Source of the DNA: Rahnella rivi
GTDB taxonomy: Bacteria > Pseudomonadota > Gammaproteobacteria > Enterobacterales > Enterobacteriaceae
Length of the DNA stretch: 64,000 bases
Assembly: GCF_019049655.1 (NCBI RefSeq)
Contig: NZ_JAFMOX010000051.1
Location: 62,001 to 126,000, forward strand
Direction: 5' to 3'
Positions 27,777 to 35,841 of the stretch are shown here, one piece after another (the stretch's first letter is position 1; every line of letters begins with the position of its first letter). A program made the translations under genes and the position numbers. The notes beneath the pieces are model-generated. The model did no database searches. It was not told the DNA's origin and saw only the letters and a program-made list of their open reading frames with translations.

Positions 27777-28946
27777 ATGGCACATTTAACATTGCATGAT
27801 GAACTGGAAGCCGAAGGTCGCAAAGTCTCGTGGATTATCTGGGTGTCGCTTGCCAGCCTGCTGATTTTTTTCGTCTGGGCGCGCTTTGCGGTGCTGGATG
27901 AAGTGACGGTCGGCACCGGCAAAGTGACGCCGTCGAGCAAAGCGCAGCAAATTGATTCGCTCGACGGCGGCGTGATTTTAAAGCTGATGGTGCAGGAAGG
28001 ATCGGTGGTGAACCGCGGGCAGTTGCTGGCGCGGCTCGACCCGACCCGTTCGCAGTCAAACTTTGGCGAGGCGGCCTCCCGCGTGCGGACACTGCGCGCC
28101 TCATCTGAACGCCTGAGCGCAGAACTGACCGGCGCGCCGCTGAAATTCAGCCCGGAAACCATGAAATCACCGGAGCTGGTGGCCCGTGAGCGGCAGCTGT
28201 ATTTATCACGCAAACAGAACCGCGATGAGACGGTCAGTAACCTTCAGCAGTCGCTGAAACTGGTGAACGACGAAATCAATATGACCCAGCCGTTAGTTTC
28301 TAAAGGCGCGGCGGGGCAGGTGGAAGTGATCCGCCTCAAGCGTCAGGCCAGCGAACTGCGCGGGAAAATCGACGATGCGACAAATCAGTACGCGGTGCGT
28401 GCCCGTGAAGAGCAGGTGAAAAACAACGCCGATCTCGACGCCGAAACGCAGGTGATGGCCGGTAAAGAAGATCAGGTCACCCGCTCCGAGCTGTATTCGC
28501 CGGTGCACGGCATCGTCAAAGATATTCAGGTATCCACCGTGGGCGGCGTGTTACAGCCTGGCGGCAAACTGATGGAAATCGTACCGATTGAAGATCAGTT
28601 GCTGATAGAAACCCGCATCAACCCGCGTGACATCGCCTACATCCGCCCCGGTTTACCGGCAACGGTAAAAATTTCCGCCTACGATTCGTCGATTTATGGC
28701 GATCTGGAGGGCAAAGTCGAAGGCGTTTCGCCGGACACCTTACAGGATGAAGTGAAGCGCGATCAGTATTATTACCGCGTTTATGTCCGCACCGACAAAG
28801 CCTTCCTGACCAACAAAGCAGGCCGTCAGTTCCCAATCGTGCCGGGGATGGTGGCGAACGTGGACATCAAAACCGGCCAGAAAAGCGTGCTGGATTATCT
28901 GATTAAACCGTTGAATAAGGTGAAAGAATCATTGAGGGAGAGGTAG
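27777..28946 (+). CDS. bapD: HlyD-family periplasmic adaptor of the adhesin type I secretion system
   Basis: This is the membrane fusion protein that bridges the ABC exporter and the TolC-like channel. It has 389 residues. A short cytoplasmic N-terminus is followed by one membrane segment (about 18-36, VSWIIWVSLASLLIFFVWAR). The lipoyl/barrel-sandwich halves follow, one at about 60-85 (QQIDSLDGGVILKLMVQEGS) and one at about 238-270 (LYSPVHGIVKDIQVSTVGGV). An alpha-helical hairpin (about 100-225) lies between them, and a beta-barrel is C-terminal. The GAGGAT Shine-Dalgarno sits between the ABC gene stop and this ATG. It is the last gene of the bap-type operon and is followed by a hairpin element that can act as terminator. 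Confidence 0.93.
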   Translation: MAHLTLHDELEAEGRKVSWIIWVSLASLLIFFVWARFAVLDEVTVGTGKVTPSSKAQQIDSLDGGVILKLMVQEGSVVNRGQLLARLDPTRSQSNFGEAASRVRTLRASSERLSAELTGAPLKFSPETMKSPELVARERQLYLSRKQNRDETVSNLQQSLKLVNDEINMTQPLVSKGAAGQVEVIRLKRQASELRGKIDDATNQYAVRAREEQVKNNADLDAETQVMAGKEDQVTRSELYSPVHGIVKDIQVSTVGGVLQPGGKLMEIVPIEDQLLIETRINPRDIAYIRPGLPATVKISAYDSSIYGDLEGKVEGVSPDTLQDEVKRDQYYYRVYVRTDKAFLTNKAGRQFPIVPGMVANVDIKTGQKSVLDYLIKPLNKVKESLRER

Positions 28947-28960
28947 GGAGCAGGGCGCTT

Positions 28961-29070
28961 AAGGTCGTGGGCGTCGGCCCACACCGACCAGAGGGAGAAT
29001 AAAACTTCTCCCTCCGGACGCCCGCGTTTTTCAAAACAGGTGATCTGCGCGGCCAGAGGCTTTTAAAGCG
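28961..29070 (+). repeat. Modular palindromic element, copy A (short form)
   Basis: AAGGTC is followed by hairpin 1 (GTGGGC/GCCCAC, 28967-28982) and hairpin 2 (GAGGGAGAA/TTCTCCCTC within 28988-29017). Then come GCCCGCG and a T-run (29020-29031), and a right end GCGCGGCCAGAGGC followed by TTTTAAAGCG. It lacks the ~110 bp core found in copies C and D. It lies 14 bp after the adaptor gene in the same orientation and could serve as its terminator. Confidence 0.8.
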
Positions 29071-29151
29071 TAACCTCATCTTTTCAGATCTGAATAAACT
29101 GCCATTGGCCTGGCTTGATCAATTCAAGAAGTGGAGCACGTTCAAAAGCGT

Positions 29152-30162
29152 TTAACGCTTCTGTATATACGTCAGCGCCAGCGCCACGGCCAGCACCAGA
29201 CCTTTGATGATATCCATCGCGTAATACGGCACCGACAGCATCACCAGCCCGTTCGACAGCACGCCTAAAATCACCGCGCCCAGCAAGGTGCCCAGTGCAT
29301 TCGGCTTGCCGGAGCCGGCCAGCGAGAAACCGATGTAGGCGGCGGCGACGGCGTCCATCAGGTAGCCGCCCCCGGCGTTGACCTGCGAAGAGCCGATACG
29401 TGATGCCAGCAGGATCCCGCCAGCGCCCGCCAGCACGGAGGAAATCACATAAGCGATGACGCGGTAGCGCGCGGTGCGGATCCCCGCCAGACGCGCGGCC
29501 AGCGGATTGCCGCCGATGGCGTACATGCGGCGGCCATGTTTGGTCAGCGACATAAACAGTTGTACCGCAACCGTCACCACCGCCATCACGATCACAATCA
29601 CCGGCACCTGGCCGAGCAGGCTGAACACTGCCGGTACCGTGCCTTCGGCCATATCGCCGCTGGGCAGGACCATGTTTTCGGTGATTGAACCGCCGTAGCT
29701 GTAGGTCATCGCTGCTCCCTGGATCACAAACAGGCTGGCGAGGGTGGCGAGCATGTCAGGGATTTTCAGGATGACGATCAGGAAGGCGTTGAACAGGCCG
29801 ACCAGCGTACACAGTGCCAGCGTGATCAGAATGGCTTCGGTGGTGCCGAAACCGTGCCAGACGAACATCGAGATCACCAGCGCATTGGCGAGGGAGGCGG
29901 TCGAACCGACCGACAAATCGAAACCGCCGACCGCCAGCGAAATCGACACGCCAATCGCAATCACCGTCACGATGGCGATGGAGCGCAGAATATTAATGAT
30001 GTTGGACGGTTCGAGGAAGTTGTCCGAGGCGATGCCAAAACCAGCGATCAGCAAAACCACGGTCAGCAACATGCCCCATTTATATAAAAATTCAAACAGC
30101 TGATGACGCCACGGCTGGCGGGCGTCGGGCAGGTTTTCTTTACTCACCACGGCTTTGTTCAC
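29152..30162 (-). CDS. Sugar-type ABC importer permease (RbsC/YtfT family)
   Basis: This is the inner-membrane permease of a CUT2-type (ribose/xylose/galactofuranose-like) importer, 336 residues. The start is the GTG at 30160-30162. It overlaps the ATPase gene stop as GTGA and has GGAGGA 8-13 bases upstream; this is far better supported than longer frames reaching into the ATPase gene. About eight to ten hydrophobic segments are visible, with the family motif GGFDLSVGS after the second-third helix and LAGIRTARYRVIAYVISS in the cytoplasmic coupling region. The substrate cannot be told from sequence, and no periplasmic binding protein gene is adjacent on either side. A 15 bp palindrome (AAGCGTTTAACGCTT, 29146-29160) overlaps the stop codon. 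Confidence 0.88.
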   Translation of the reverse strand: MNKAVVSKENLPDARQPWRHQLFEFLYKWGMLLTVVLLIAGFGIASDNFLEPSNIINILRSIAIVTVIAIGVSISLAVGGFDLSVGSTASLANALVISMFVWHGFGTTEAILITLALCTLVGLFNAFLIVILKIPDMLATLASLFVIQGAAMTYSYGGSITENMVLPSGDMAEGTVPAVFSLLGQVPVIVIVMAVVTVAVQLFMSLTKHGRRMYAIGGNPLAARLAGIRTARYRVIAYVISSVLAGAGGILLASRIGSSQVNAGGGYLMDAVAAAYIGFSLAGSGKPNALGTLLGAVILGVLSNGLVMLSVPYYAMDIIKGLVLAVALALTYIQKR

Positions 30163-31661
30163 GCGGGTGTTCCTCCGGTTGAATAGGTTAATAAGGTTTC
30201 TTCGTCGACGTTGGCGGCATCGAGTTCGGCCACAATGCGGCCGTCCCACAACACCAGAATGCGGTCGCATAAACCGACCAGTTCGGCGAACTCACCGGAA
30301 GCATAAATGATGCCTTTTCCCTGTTGCGCCAGGCCGTCGATCAGCCTGAACACGTCCGTTTTGGCCTTGATGTCTACGCCTTTGGTCGGTTCGTCGAAGA
30401 TCAACACCTGACTCTCACTGCGCAGCCATTTCCCGATCGCCACCTTTTGCTGGTTGCCACCGGAAAGCCGTGCCAGCTTTTGCATGGGCCCGGAAGCGCG
30501 AATGCCCAGGCGGCTGATAATGTCTTTTGCCCACGACAACGCGTGTTGCCGGTTGAAAATACTCCAGCGTGAGAAGGTGTCGTCAGCGGTCACGCTCAGG
30601 TTCATCGGAATATCTTCATCAATGAAAATGCCTTCCTTGCGCCGTTCTTCCGGCACCAGCGCCAGCCCCTGTTCGACGGACAGATGCGGTTCTTTCGGTT
30701 TCCAGGGTTTGCCGTTCAGCTCACCGCTTTCCACCTGACTCGGCGTCGCGCCAAACAGCGCCTTGCACAGTTCGGTTTTACCGGCACCGGCCAGCCCGGC
30801 GATCCCGAGAATTTCGCCACGATGCAGGCGCAGCGAGATATCCCGCAGTTTGTCTTTATCGTGCATGCCGTGGATATGCAGCAGCGTTTCACCGCTGTGC
30901 GGCGGGCGGCGTGGCGGATAAATATCGTCGAGCTGATGGCCGATCATTTTCTCAATAATGTGCTCATTGCTCAGGCCGTCCATGCTGTCATCACTGACCA
31001 GACGCCCGTCGCGCAGCACCGTCATGCGGTCACAGATATCGCGCAGTTCATGGATGCGGTGGGAAATAAACACAATCGCCATACCGGCGGCTTTCAGCTT
31101 ACGCACCAGCGCAAACAGCCGCGCGCTTTCCGCCTGATCGAGCGGGGCGGTGGGTTCATCAAGGATCAGGAACCGGCATTTATGCGATAACGCCCGCGCC
31201 AGCAAAATCAGCTGTTTCTCCGCCAGCGTGCAGCTTTCGATACGCGCACGCAGGCTGATGTTCAGCCCGAGCTGCTCAGTCAGCAACTGCGCCTGACGGT
31301 AAAGCTGCGGCCAGTTGTGCAGATGGCCCGGTTCGGAAAGGCGGTCGAGCATGATGTTTTCCGCGACATTCAGCGTCGGCACCAGCGCGACGTCCACTTC
31401 CTGTTGTACCAGATGAATGCCGTGCTCGCGGGCGTGATGCGGCAGGCGCAGATTAACGGTTTCACCGTCAATGCTGATTTGCCCGGAATAATGGTCGTGC
31501 GTGCCGGAAAGCACGGCCATCAGTGTCGATTTACCCGCTCCGTTTGCGCCGACTAACGCATGGACGGATCCGCCTTCCAGCGTGAAATCCACCTGGCGCA
31601 GGGCGGGGAAACCCGCAAATGAAATCGAGATATTACGCATCTCGAGAATAGAGGATCTCAC
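30159..31661 (-). CDS. Sugar-type ABC importer ATPase with two nucleotide-binding domains (RbsA family)
   Basis: This is the cytoplasmic ATPase of the same importer, 500 residues with duplicated nucleotide-binding domains, as in RbsA/MglA/XylG. Domain 1 has Walker A GANGAGKST, Q-loop LVQQE and Walker B FLILDEPTAPLD, but its signature is CTLAEKQ rather than LSGGQ, as is common in this family. Domain 2 has a variant P-loop GLAGAGKTE, signature LSGGNQQK and Walker B VLIFDEPTKGVD. The start used is GTG at 31659-31661; an ATG at 31638-31640 (MRNISISFAG) is a reasonable alternative, and neither has a strong Shine-Dalgarno. It overlaps the permease gene by 4 bp. Upstream is 0.9 kb of repetitive non-coding DNA where a binding protein gene might have been expected. 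Confidence 0.87.
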   Translation of the reverse strand: MRSSILEMRNISISFAGFPALRQVDFTLEGGSVHALVGANGAGKSTLMAVLSGTHDHYSGQISIDGETVNLRLPHHAREHGIHLVQQEVDVALVPTLNVAENIMLDRLSEPGHLHNWPQLYRQAQLLTEQLGLNISLRARIESCTLAEKQLILLARALSHKCRFLILDEPTAPLDQAESARLFALVRKLKAAGMAIVFISHRIHELRDICDRMTVLRDGRLVSDDSMDGLSNEHIIEKMIGHQLDDIYPPRRPPHSGETLLHIHGMHDKDKLRDISLRLHRGEILGIAGLAGAGKTELCKALFGATPSQVESGELNGKPWKPKEPHLSVEQGLALVPEERRKEGIFIDEDIPMNLSVTADDTFSRWSIFNRQHALSWAKDIISRLGIRASGPMQKLARLSGGNQQKVAIGKWLRSESQVLIFDEPTKGVDIKAKTDVFRLIDGLAQQGKGIIYASGEFAELVGLCDRILVLWDGRIVAELDAANVDEETLLTYSTGGTPA

Positions 31662-31830
31662 GCTAGGGGTGCCTTTTCAGATGTCCGGGAGGATGCTTAG
31701 ACGTTTAGCCGTCCAGATGCTTTTTGATTGCAAATTTTTAACATATCGGGGGGATTAAGCAAGGGATTAAATGGGATAAGTAAGAGAGAAAAGTTCTAAA
31801 CAGGTGGGATTGTGGGGTGGTGCCCATTTC

Positions 31831-31980
31831 GGCTTTAAGGTCAAAACCTTGGGCTCGCCGCCCAAACGGGCCTTAAGGTCAAGACCGTGGGTTGCCACCC
31901 ATTTCGGCCTTAAGGTCAACACCGTGGGTTGCCACCCACACTGGCCTTAAGGTCAAGACCTTGGGCTCGCCGCCCAAACG
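31831..31980 (+). repeat. Four tandem 37-38 bp hairpin units with covarying stems
   Basis: Units start with GGCyTTAAGGTC at 31831, 31869, 31906 and 31943. Each carries a ten-base GGTC-xx-GACC-like palindrome and a second hairpin. Units 1 and 4 have TTGGGC-TCGCC-GCCCAA; units 2 and 3 have GTGGGT-TGCC-ACCCA. Both sides of the stem change together, so pairing is kept while sequence differs. Confidence 0.88.
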
Positions 31981-32200
31981 GGCCCAAAGGGTTTTAAACG
32001 AAACCCTTTGGAATCCTGCGTTTTTTTAACTGCGCGCTGTCGCTTGCTGGCTATGTTTCAGCGGCTCCGGCTATTGCCGCAAAATCCCGCCGCTGCGCGG
32101 TGCCCTCCGGTCGGGTTACAACCCGCGCAAAAACACGCGCGGTTTTCCACCTCTCCCTTCGGCGTGATTTTTGAGCGCGGCCAATGGCATTTTTAAAGTC
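31981..32200 (+). repeat. Modular palindromic element, copy C (long form)
   Basis: Hairpin 2 is CCAAAGGGTTT (31984-31994) paired with AAACCCTTTGG (32001-32011), an 11 bp perfect stem, followed by CTGCG and seven T. A ~110 bp core includes CGGCTATTGCCGC. The right end is GAGCGCGGCCAATGGC, then TTTTTAAAGTCG. The preceding tandem units supply hairpin 1. The core is an inverted, imperfect copy of 32273-32415. Confidence 0.85.
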
Positions 32201-32272
32201 GAAGCGATGTGTTTGATTCGGCTTTCCTCCTTCCACATCGCAGGGGGAGGAGAAAAACATTTGTTTTACATA

Positions 32273-32507
32273 GCCTTTGGCCGCGCTCAAAACGACGTCG
32301 AATGAACGGTGAGAAACCGCGAGGGGGTTTTTCCGAGCGGGTCCGAACCTGAAATGAGAGGACCGCGTAGCGGCGGCGTTTGCGGCAATAGCCGGAGTTT
32401 CTGAAACATAGCCAGCGCGCGGATCACGTGTTTTAAAAAACGCGGGAGTCCAGAGGGAGAAGGTTTATTCTCCCTCTGGTCGGTGTGGGCCGATGCCCAC
32501 GACCTTG
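32273..32507 (-). repeat. Modular palindromic element, copy D (long form, inverted relative to C)
   Basis: Read on the minus strand it has hairpin 1 (GTGGGC/GCCCAC, 32485-32500) and a 12 bp perfect hairpin 2 (CCAGAGGGAGAA/TTCTCCCTCTGG, 32450-32479). CCCGCG and a T-run, a core with CTGGCTATGTTTCAG and CCGGCTATTGCCGC, and the right end GAGCGCGGCCAAAGGC follow. It lies downstream of nfo in nfo's direction and may terminate it. Confidence 0.85.
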
Positions 32508-32585
32508 AATTGGTTTTAACGCTTTCCAAGCGTAAGAACCATAACCCGATGCCCACGACCTTGAATTGGTTTTAACGCTTTCCAA
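32491..32585. repeat. 39 bp direct repeat (two copies) at the edge of element D
   Basis: The 39 bp at 32491-32529 recur at 32547-32585, starting CGATGCCCACGACCTTG. The period is 56 bp. The duplicated segment covers the outer arm of hairpin 1 and the adjoining flank next to the nfo stop codon. Confidence 0.9.
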
Positions 32586-32592
32586 AGCGGAA

Positions 32593-33459
32593 TTAGGCCG
32601 CCGCCTCATCCGCCTCTGCGGTTTCCTGCGCCTTCAGCCAGGCGATTTCCTCGCCCCAGATCTCCGGTTCTACCGTTTCAAGGATCATCGGGATGCCGTC
32701 GAAACGCGGGTCGCGCATGATCCAGCCGAACACCGTTTTGCCGATGTTGCCTTCGCCCAGGCTGTGATGGCGGTCAACGCGGCTGTTGAATTCACTTTTG
32801 GCATCGTTGAGGTGCATGCCGCGCAGGTACTCAAATCCGACCACATCGCTGAAATGTTTAAAGGTGTTTTCACACGCTTCCACGGTGCGCAGATCGTAAC
32901 CCGCCGCGAAGGCGTGACAGGTGTCGATGCAGACGCCAACGCGGCTTTTGTCTTCCACGCCTTCGATGATTTTGGCCAGATGCTCAAAGCGGAAGCCGAG
33001 ATTGCTGCCCTGACCGGCGGTGTTTTCGATGACCGCCGTGACGCCCTCAGTCTGCGACAGTGCAATGTTCAGCGACTCGGAAATGCGTTCGAGGCATTTG
33101 TCTTCGTCGATTTGCATCAGGTGGCTGCCCGGATGGAAGTTCAGCAGCGAAAGCCCCAGCTGTTCACAACGTTGCAGTTCGTCGAGGAACGCCTCGCGGG
33201 ATTTCTCCAGCGCGTCGGTCACCGGATGGCCGAGATTAATCAGATAACTGTCGTGCGGCAAAATCTGATTGCTCTGGTAACCGTATTTCTGACAGGCCGC
33301 TTTGAATTTTTCGATCACGTCTTCCGGCAAAGGTGCGGCTTTCCACTGACGCTGATTCTTGGTGAAAAGCGCAAAAGCCGTGGCTTCCAGCTCGTGCGCC
33401 CTCAGTACGGCCTGATCAACACCGCCCGCCGCACTTACGTGTGCTCCCACAAACTTCAT
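32593..33459 (-). CDS. nfo: Endonuclease IV (AP endonuclease)
   Basis: Nfo cleaves 5' to abasic sites and removes 3' blocking groups in base-excision repair; it is a trinuclear Zn enzyme with a TIM-barrel fold. It has 288 residues, close to E. coli's 285. Characteristic motifs are visible: HVSAAGG near the N-terminus, [52 protein letters not shown] and [11 protein letters not shown]. The start ATG has a GAGG-like Shine-Dalgarno (AACTGAGGAGC on the minus strand). It lies 84 bp downstream of yeiH on the same strand, as in E. coli, so co-transcription is likely. SoxRS control, known in E. coli, was not verified here. Confidence 0.97.
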   Translation of the reverse strand: MKFVGAHVSAAGGVDQAVLRAHELEATAFALFTKNQRQWKAAPLPEDVIEKFKAACQKYGYQSNQILPHDSYLINLGHPVTDALEKSREAFLDELQRCEQLGLSLLNFHPGSHLMQIDEDKCLERISESLNIALSQTEGVTAVIENTAGQGSNLGFRFEHLAKIIEGVEDKSRVGVCIDTCHAFAAGYDLRTVEACENTFKHFSDVVGFEYLRGMHLNDAKSEFNSRVDRHHSLGEGNIGKTVFGWIMRDPRFDGIPMILETVEPEIWGEEIAWLKAQETAEADEAAA

Positions 33460-33543
33460 TTTTGCTCCTCAGTTATTCATCGCGTTAATGAAAGGATGAT
33501 AGCGCCTTGGCGAAGGAGGCGCAGCACTGAAGTGTAAAAGCCG

Positions 33544-34647
33544 TCACATCCGCGCAAAAAGATGATGCACCAGCTGGTTAATGCCCGCGCCACCGACAAT
33601 CAGCCAGATGAACAGTATCGCGGCCAGCAGCATCGGTTTCAGCCCCGCCTGACGCAGTGCGCTCAGGTGCGTGGTCAGACCGAGGGCCGCCATCGCCATG
33701 GCCAGTAAAACCGTGTCGAGCGTAATCAGTGCCGGGATCCAGCTGTGCGGCAATATATCCAGTGAGTTAAACGCCGCCACCAGAATAAACAGCAGCGCGA
33801 ACCACGGAATGGTGATGTTACGCATGCCAGGGTTCTGGCCGCCTTGTTGCACGGCACTGCGGGATTTCCAGCCGGAAAGCAGCAGCAGGAAAGGGGCCAG
33901 CATCATCACGCGGATCATTTTGGCGATCACGGCGGCGTTTTCAGCTTCCGGGCTGACGCCCTGACCGGCGGCGACCACCTGTGCCACTTCATGCACCGTT
34001 GAACCGGTATAAATACCGAACTGCGATGCCGTGACATTCAGCCAGTGATAGTGCGCGTTAAGCTGCCACAACCACGGATACAGAAAGATAGCCGCCGTGC
34101 CGAAAATGACCACGGTGGCGACGGCGACCGTCACTTTTTCCGCTTTGGCGTTGAGCACCGGCTCCGTCGCCATCACGGCGGCGGCACCACAAATACTGCT
34201 GCCCGCGCCGATCAACATGGACGTATCGCGGTCTAATTTAAATACCCGCTGTCCCAGCCAGCAGGCGAGGGCAAAGGTGGAGCACAGCATCAGGGCGTCG
34301 ATCACAATCCCGGTCGCCCCGACGTCGGCGATTTGCGCGAAGGTCAGCCGCAGGCCGTAGAGGATGATGCCGAGGCGCAGCAGCCGCTGTTTCGCCAGCG
34401 TCACCCCCTCTTCACACCAGGGTTTCGCCGCCGGGTACAGCGTATTGCCAATCACCATGCCAATGACAATTGCCAGGGTCAGCGCGCTCAGGCCAAGATG
34501 GCTCAGGGCGGGGAAATCGCTCAGCCAGACCGACAGCGCGGTAATAGCGCCGGTCAGGGCCAGGCCGGGTAACAGGCGATGTAGCCAGGTGTGTTTCTCA
34601 ATGCCGGGCTTCGGGAAATGGGGGGTAAGCGTCTGGATTTTGTTCAT
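33544..34647 (-). CDS. yeiH: YeiH, UPF0324-family inner membrane protein
   Basis: This is a polytopic membrane protein of the YeiH/PF03601 family, 367 residues with about ten to eleven hydrophobic segments. Family motifs visible are GIVIDALMLCSTFALACWLG, the glycine-rich IGAGSSICGAAAVMATEPV, and the re-entrant-like FGIYTGSTVHEVAQVVAAG. Family members have been called putative sulfate exporters, but the transported substrate is not established. The gene is divergent from the LysR-type regulator yeiE and upstream of nfo, exactly as in E. coli. The ATG start has AGGAAAGGA just upstream. YeiE is the probable regulator, judging only by the divergent arrangement. Confidence 0.92.
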   Translation of the reverse strand: MNKIQTLTPHFPKPGIEKHTWLHRLLPGLALTGAITALSVWLSDFPALSHLGLSALTLAIVIGMVIGNTLYPAAKPWCEEGVTLAKQRLLRLGIILYGLRLTFAQIADVGATGIVIDALMLCSTFALACWLGQRVFKLDRDTSMLIGAGSSICGAAAVMATEPVLNAKAEKVTVAVATVVIFGTAAIFLYPWLWQLNAHYHWLNVTASQFGIYTGSTVHEVAQVVAAGQGVSPEAENAAVIAKMIRVMMLAPFLLLLSGWKSRSAVQQGGQNPGMRNITIPWFALLFILVAAFNSLDILPHSWIPALITLDTVLLAMAMAALGLTTHLSALRQAGLKPMLLAAILFIWLIVGGAGINQLVHHLFARM

Positions 34648-34837
34648 CGTCCTTTCCTCGTTGAGGCGTGATGAGACAAGGCTACGCCGCCCTTATATAA
34701 AAATGAAATTGATTATAACTTTATAACCTATCGCTAAAACTGGTATAAGAAAGGCAGACGAAAGGGGCGGGCTGACCGACGGTCTATACTGAATAAAGCA
34801 AGCGCGTTGTCAGGCGCGTGAGAAGAGCGGGACATTT

Positions 34838-35710
34838 ATGCACATTACATTGCGACAACTTGAAGTGTTTGCCGAGGTGCTGAAAAGCGGCTCGACCACA
34901 CAGGCATCGGTTGTGCTTTCACTTTCACAATCTGCCGTCAGCGCCTCGCTGGCCGATATCGAAAACCAGCTGGGCGTACAGTTATTTGACCGCGTCGGTA
35001 AGCGACTGGTGATTAACGAACATGGCCGGCTGCTCTATCCGAAGGCGCTGGCGTTGCTGGAACAGGCGGGCGAAATCGAGCGCCTGTTCAACCATGACAA
35101 CGGGTCATTGCGCATCGGGGCCAGCAGCACCATCGGTAACTACATGCTGCCGGCGATGCTGGCGGAATATCGACTGGACTTCCCGGCGACGCCGCTCGAA
35201 CTCAACGTCGGCAATACCAATGATGTGATCAACGCCGTGGCGGATTTCCGTGTCGATCTGGGTTTGATCGAAGGCCCGTGCCAGATGCCGGAACTGATCA
35301 CCCAGCCGTGGCTGGACGATGAACTGGTGGTGTTTGTTGCGCCGGAGAACCCGCTGGCAACGCATCCGGTGACGCTGGATGCGCTGGCCCGTGAGCCGTG
35401 GATTTTACGAGAACGCGGTTCCGGTACGCGTGAAGTGCTGGATCACCTGCTGCTGCCGCAACTGCCCGATTTTAATCTGGTGATGGAACTGGGCAATTCC
35501 GAAGCGATCAAACACGCCGTGCGCCACGGTATCGGCATCAGCTGCCTCTCGCGGCGGGTGATTGCAGAGCAACTCAGCAGCGGGACGCTGGTGGAAATTC
35601 CGTTGCCGGTCGGGCCGCTGGTGCGCAAACTCTACCTGATCCACCACCGGCAGAAGCATATTTCCAGCGCGTTATCGCGGTTTTTAACGTATTGCCGGGA
35701 ATCGCAATAA
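34838..35710 (+). CDS. yeiE: YeiE, LysR-type transcriptional regulator
   Basis: This is a 290-residue LysR-family DNA-binding protein. The N-terminal winged helix-turn-helix is clear ([20 protein letters not shown], then [29 protein letters not shown]). A periplasmic-binding-protein-like effector domain (about 88-290, beginning [20 protein letters not shown]) follows. It is divergent from yeiH across a 190 bp AT-rich region where a LysR site would be expected, but no clear T-N11-A palindrome was assigned. Position between yeiH and lysP equals the E. coli order. A GAGCGGGA Shine-Dalgarno-like stretch precedes the ATG. Confidence 0.93.
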   Translation: MHITLRQLEVFAEVLKSGSTTQASVVLSLSQSAVSASLADIENQLGVQLFDRVGKRLVINEHGRLLYPKALALLEQAGEIERLFNHDNGSLRIGASSTIGNYMLPAMLAEYRLDFPATPLELNVGNTNDVINAVADFRVDLGLIEGPCQMPELITQPWLDDELVVFVAPENPLATHPVTLDALAREPWILRERGSGTREVLDHLLLPQLPDFNLVMELGNSEAIKHAVRHGIGISCLSRRVIAEQLSSGTLVEIPLPVGPLVRKLYLIHHRQKHISSALSRFLTYCRESQ

Positions 35711-35735
35711 CGGTCTTTCGCTAATGATCTGCGGC

Positions 35736-35789
35736 CTGTTATGAAGGTGTCTTATAACAGGTCGTTCCTGCTATTCAGAGCAGCAGGTT
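35736..35789 (+). other. Two consecutive hairpins between yeiE and lysP
   Basis: CCTGTTAT and ATAACAGG form an 8 bp stem around an 11-base loop (about 35737-35763). CTGCT/AGCAG then forms a second small stem, followed by GGTTTTG. They could end yeiE transcription. A TACAAT (35794-35799) just downstream may be the lysP -10. No L-box lysine riboswitch is recognised. Confidence 0.45.
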
Positions 35790-35841
35790 TTGCTACAATC
35801 CGCGCTTAAATTTTATAATGACGAGCGGATATAGGGAAAAA

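Larger units (their letters stand above)
31662..32592. other. 931 bp non-coding, repeat-filled region between ABC ATPase and nfo
   Basis: No plausible gene is present. From left to right there is about 170 bp of AT-rich sequence that should hold the ABC operon promoter, then four tandem 37-38 bp hairpin units (31831-31980). These are followed by element C (to ~32200), a ~70 bp spacer with a purine-rich stretch, and inverted element D (32273-32507). A 39 bp direct repeat then abuts the nfo stop. Confidence 0.8.

Noticed and set aside
26281..27792. 503-codon open frame antisense to the ABC exporter gene
   Set aside because: It is rich in His, Arg and Gln, as expected of the reverse complement of a high-GC3 gene. 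The sense frame has all ABC motifs.
31831..31980. CRISPR array
   Set aside because: The four units are contiguous and nearly identical throughout, without unique spacers, and no cas genes are present.
31981..32507. Insertion sequence or transposase remnant between inverted repeats
   Set aside because: The spacer is under 100 bp and no transposase-like frame is found. The repeats are non-coding palindromic elements.
35711..35841. Lysine riboswitch before lysP
   Set aside because: The leader is too short for an L-box, and only two simple hairpins are seen.
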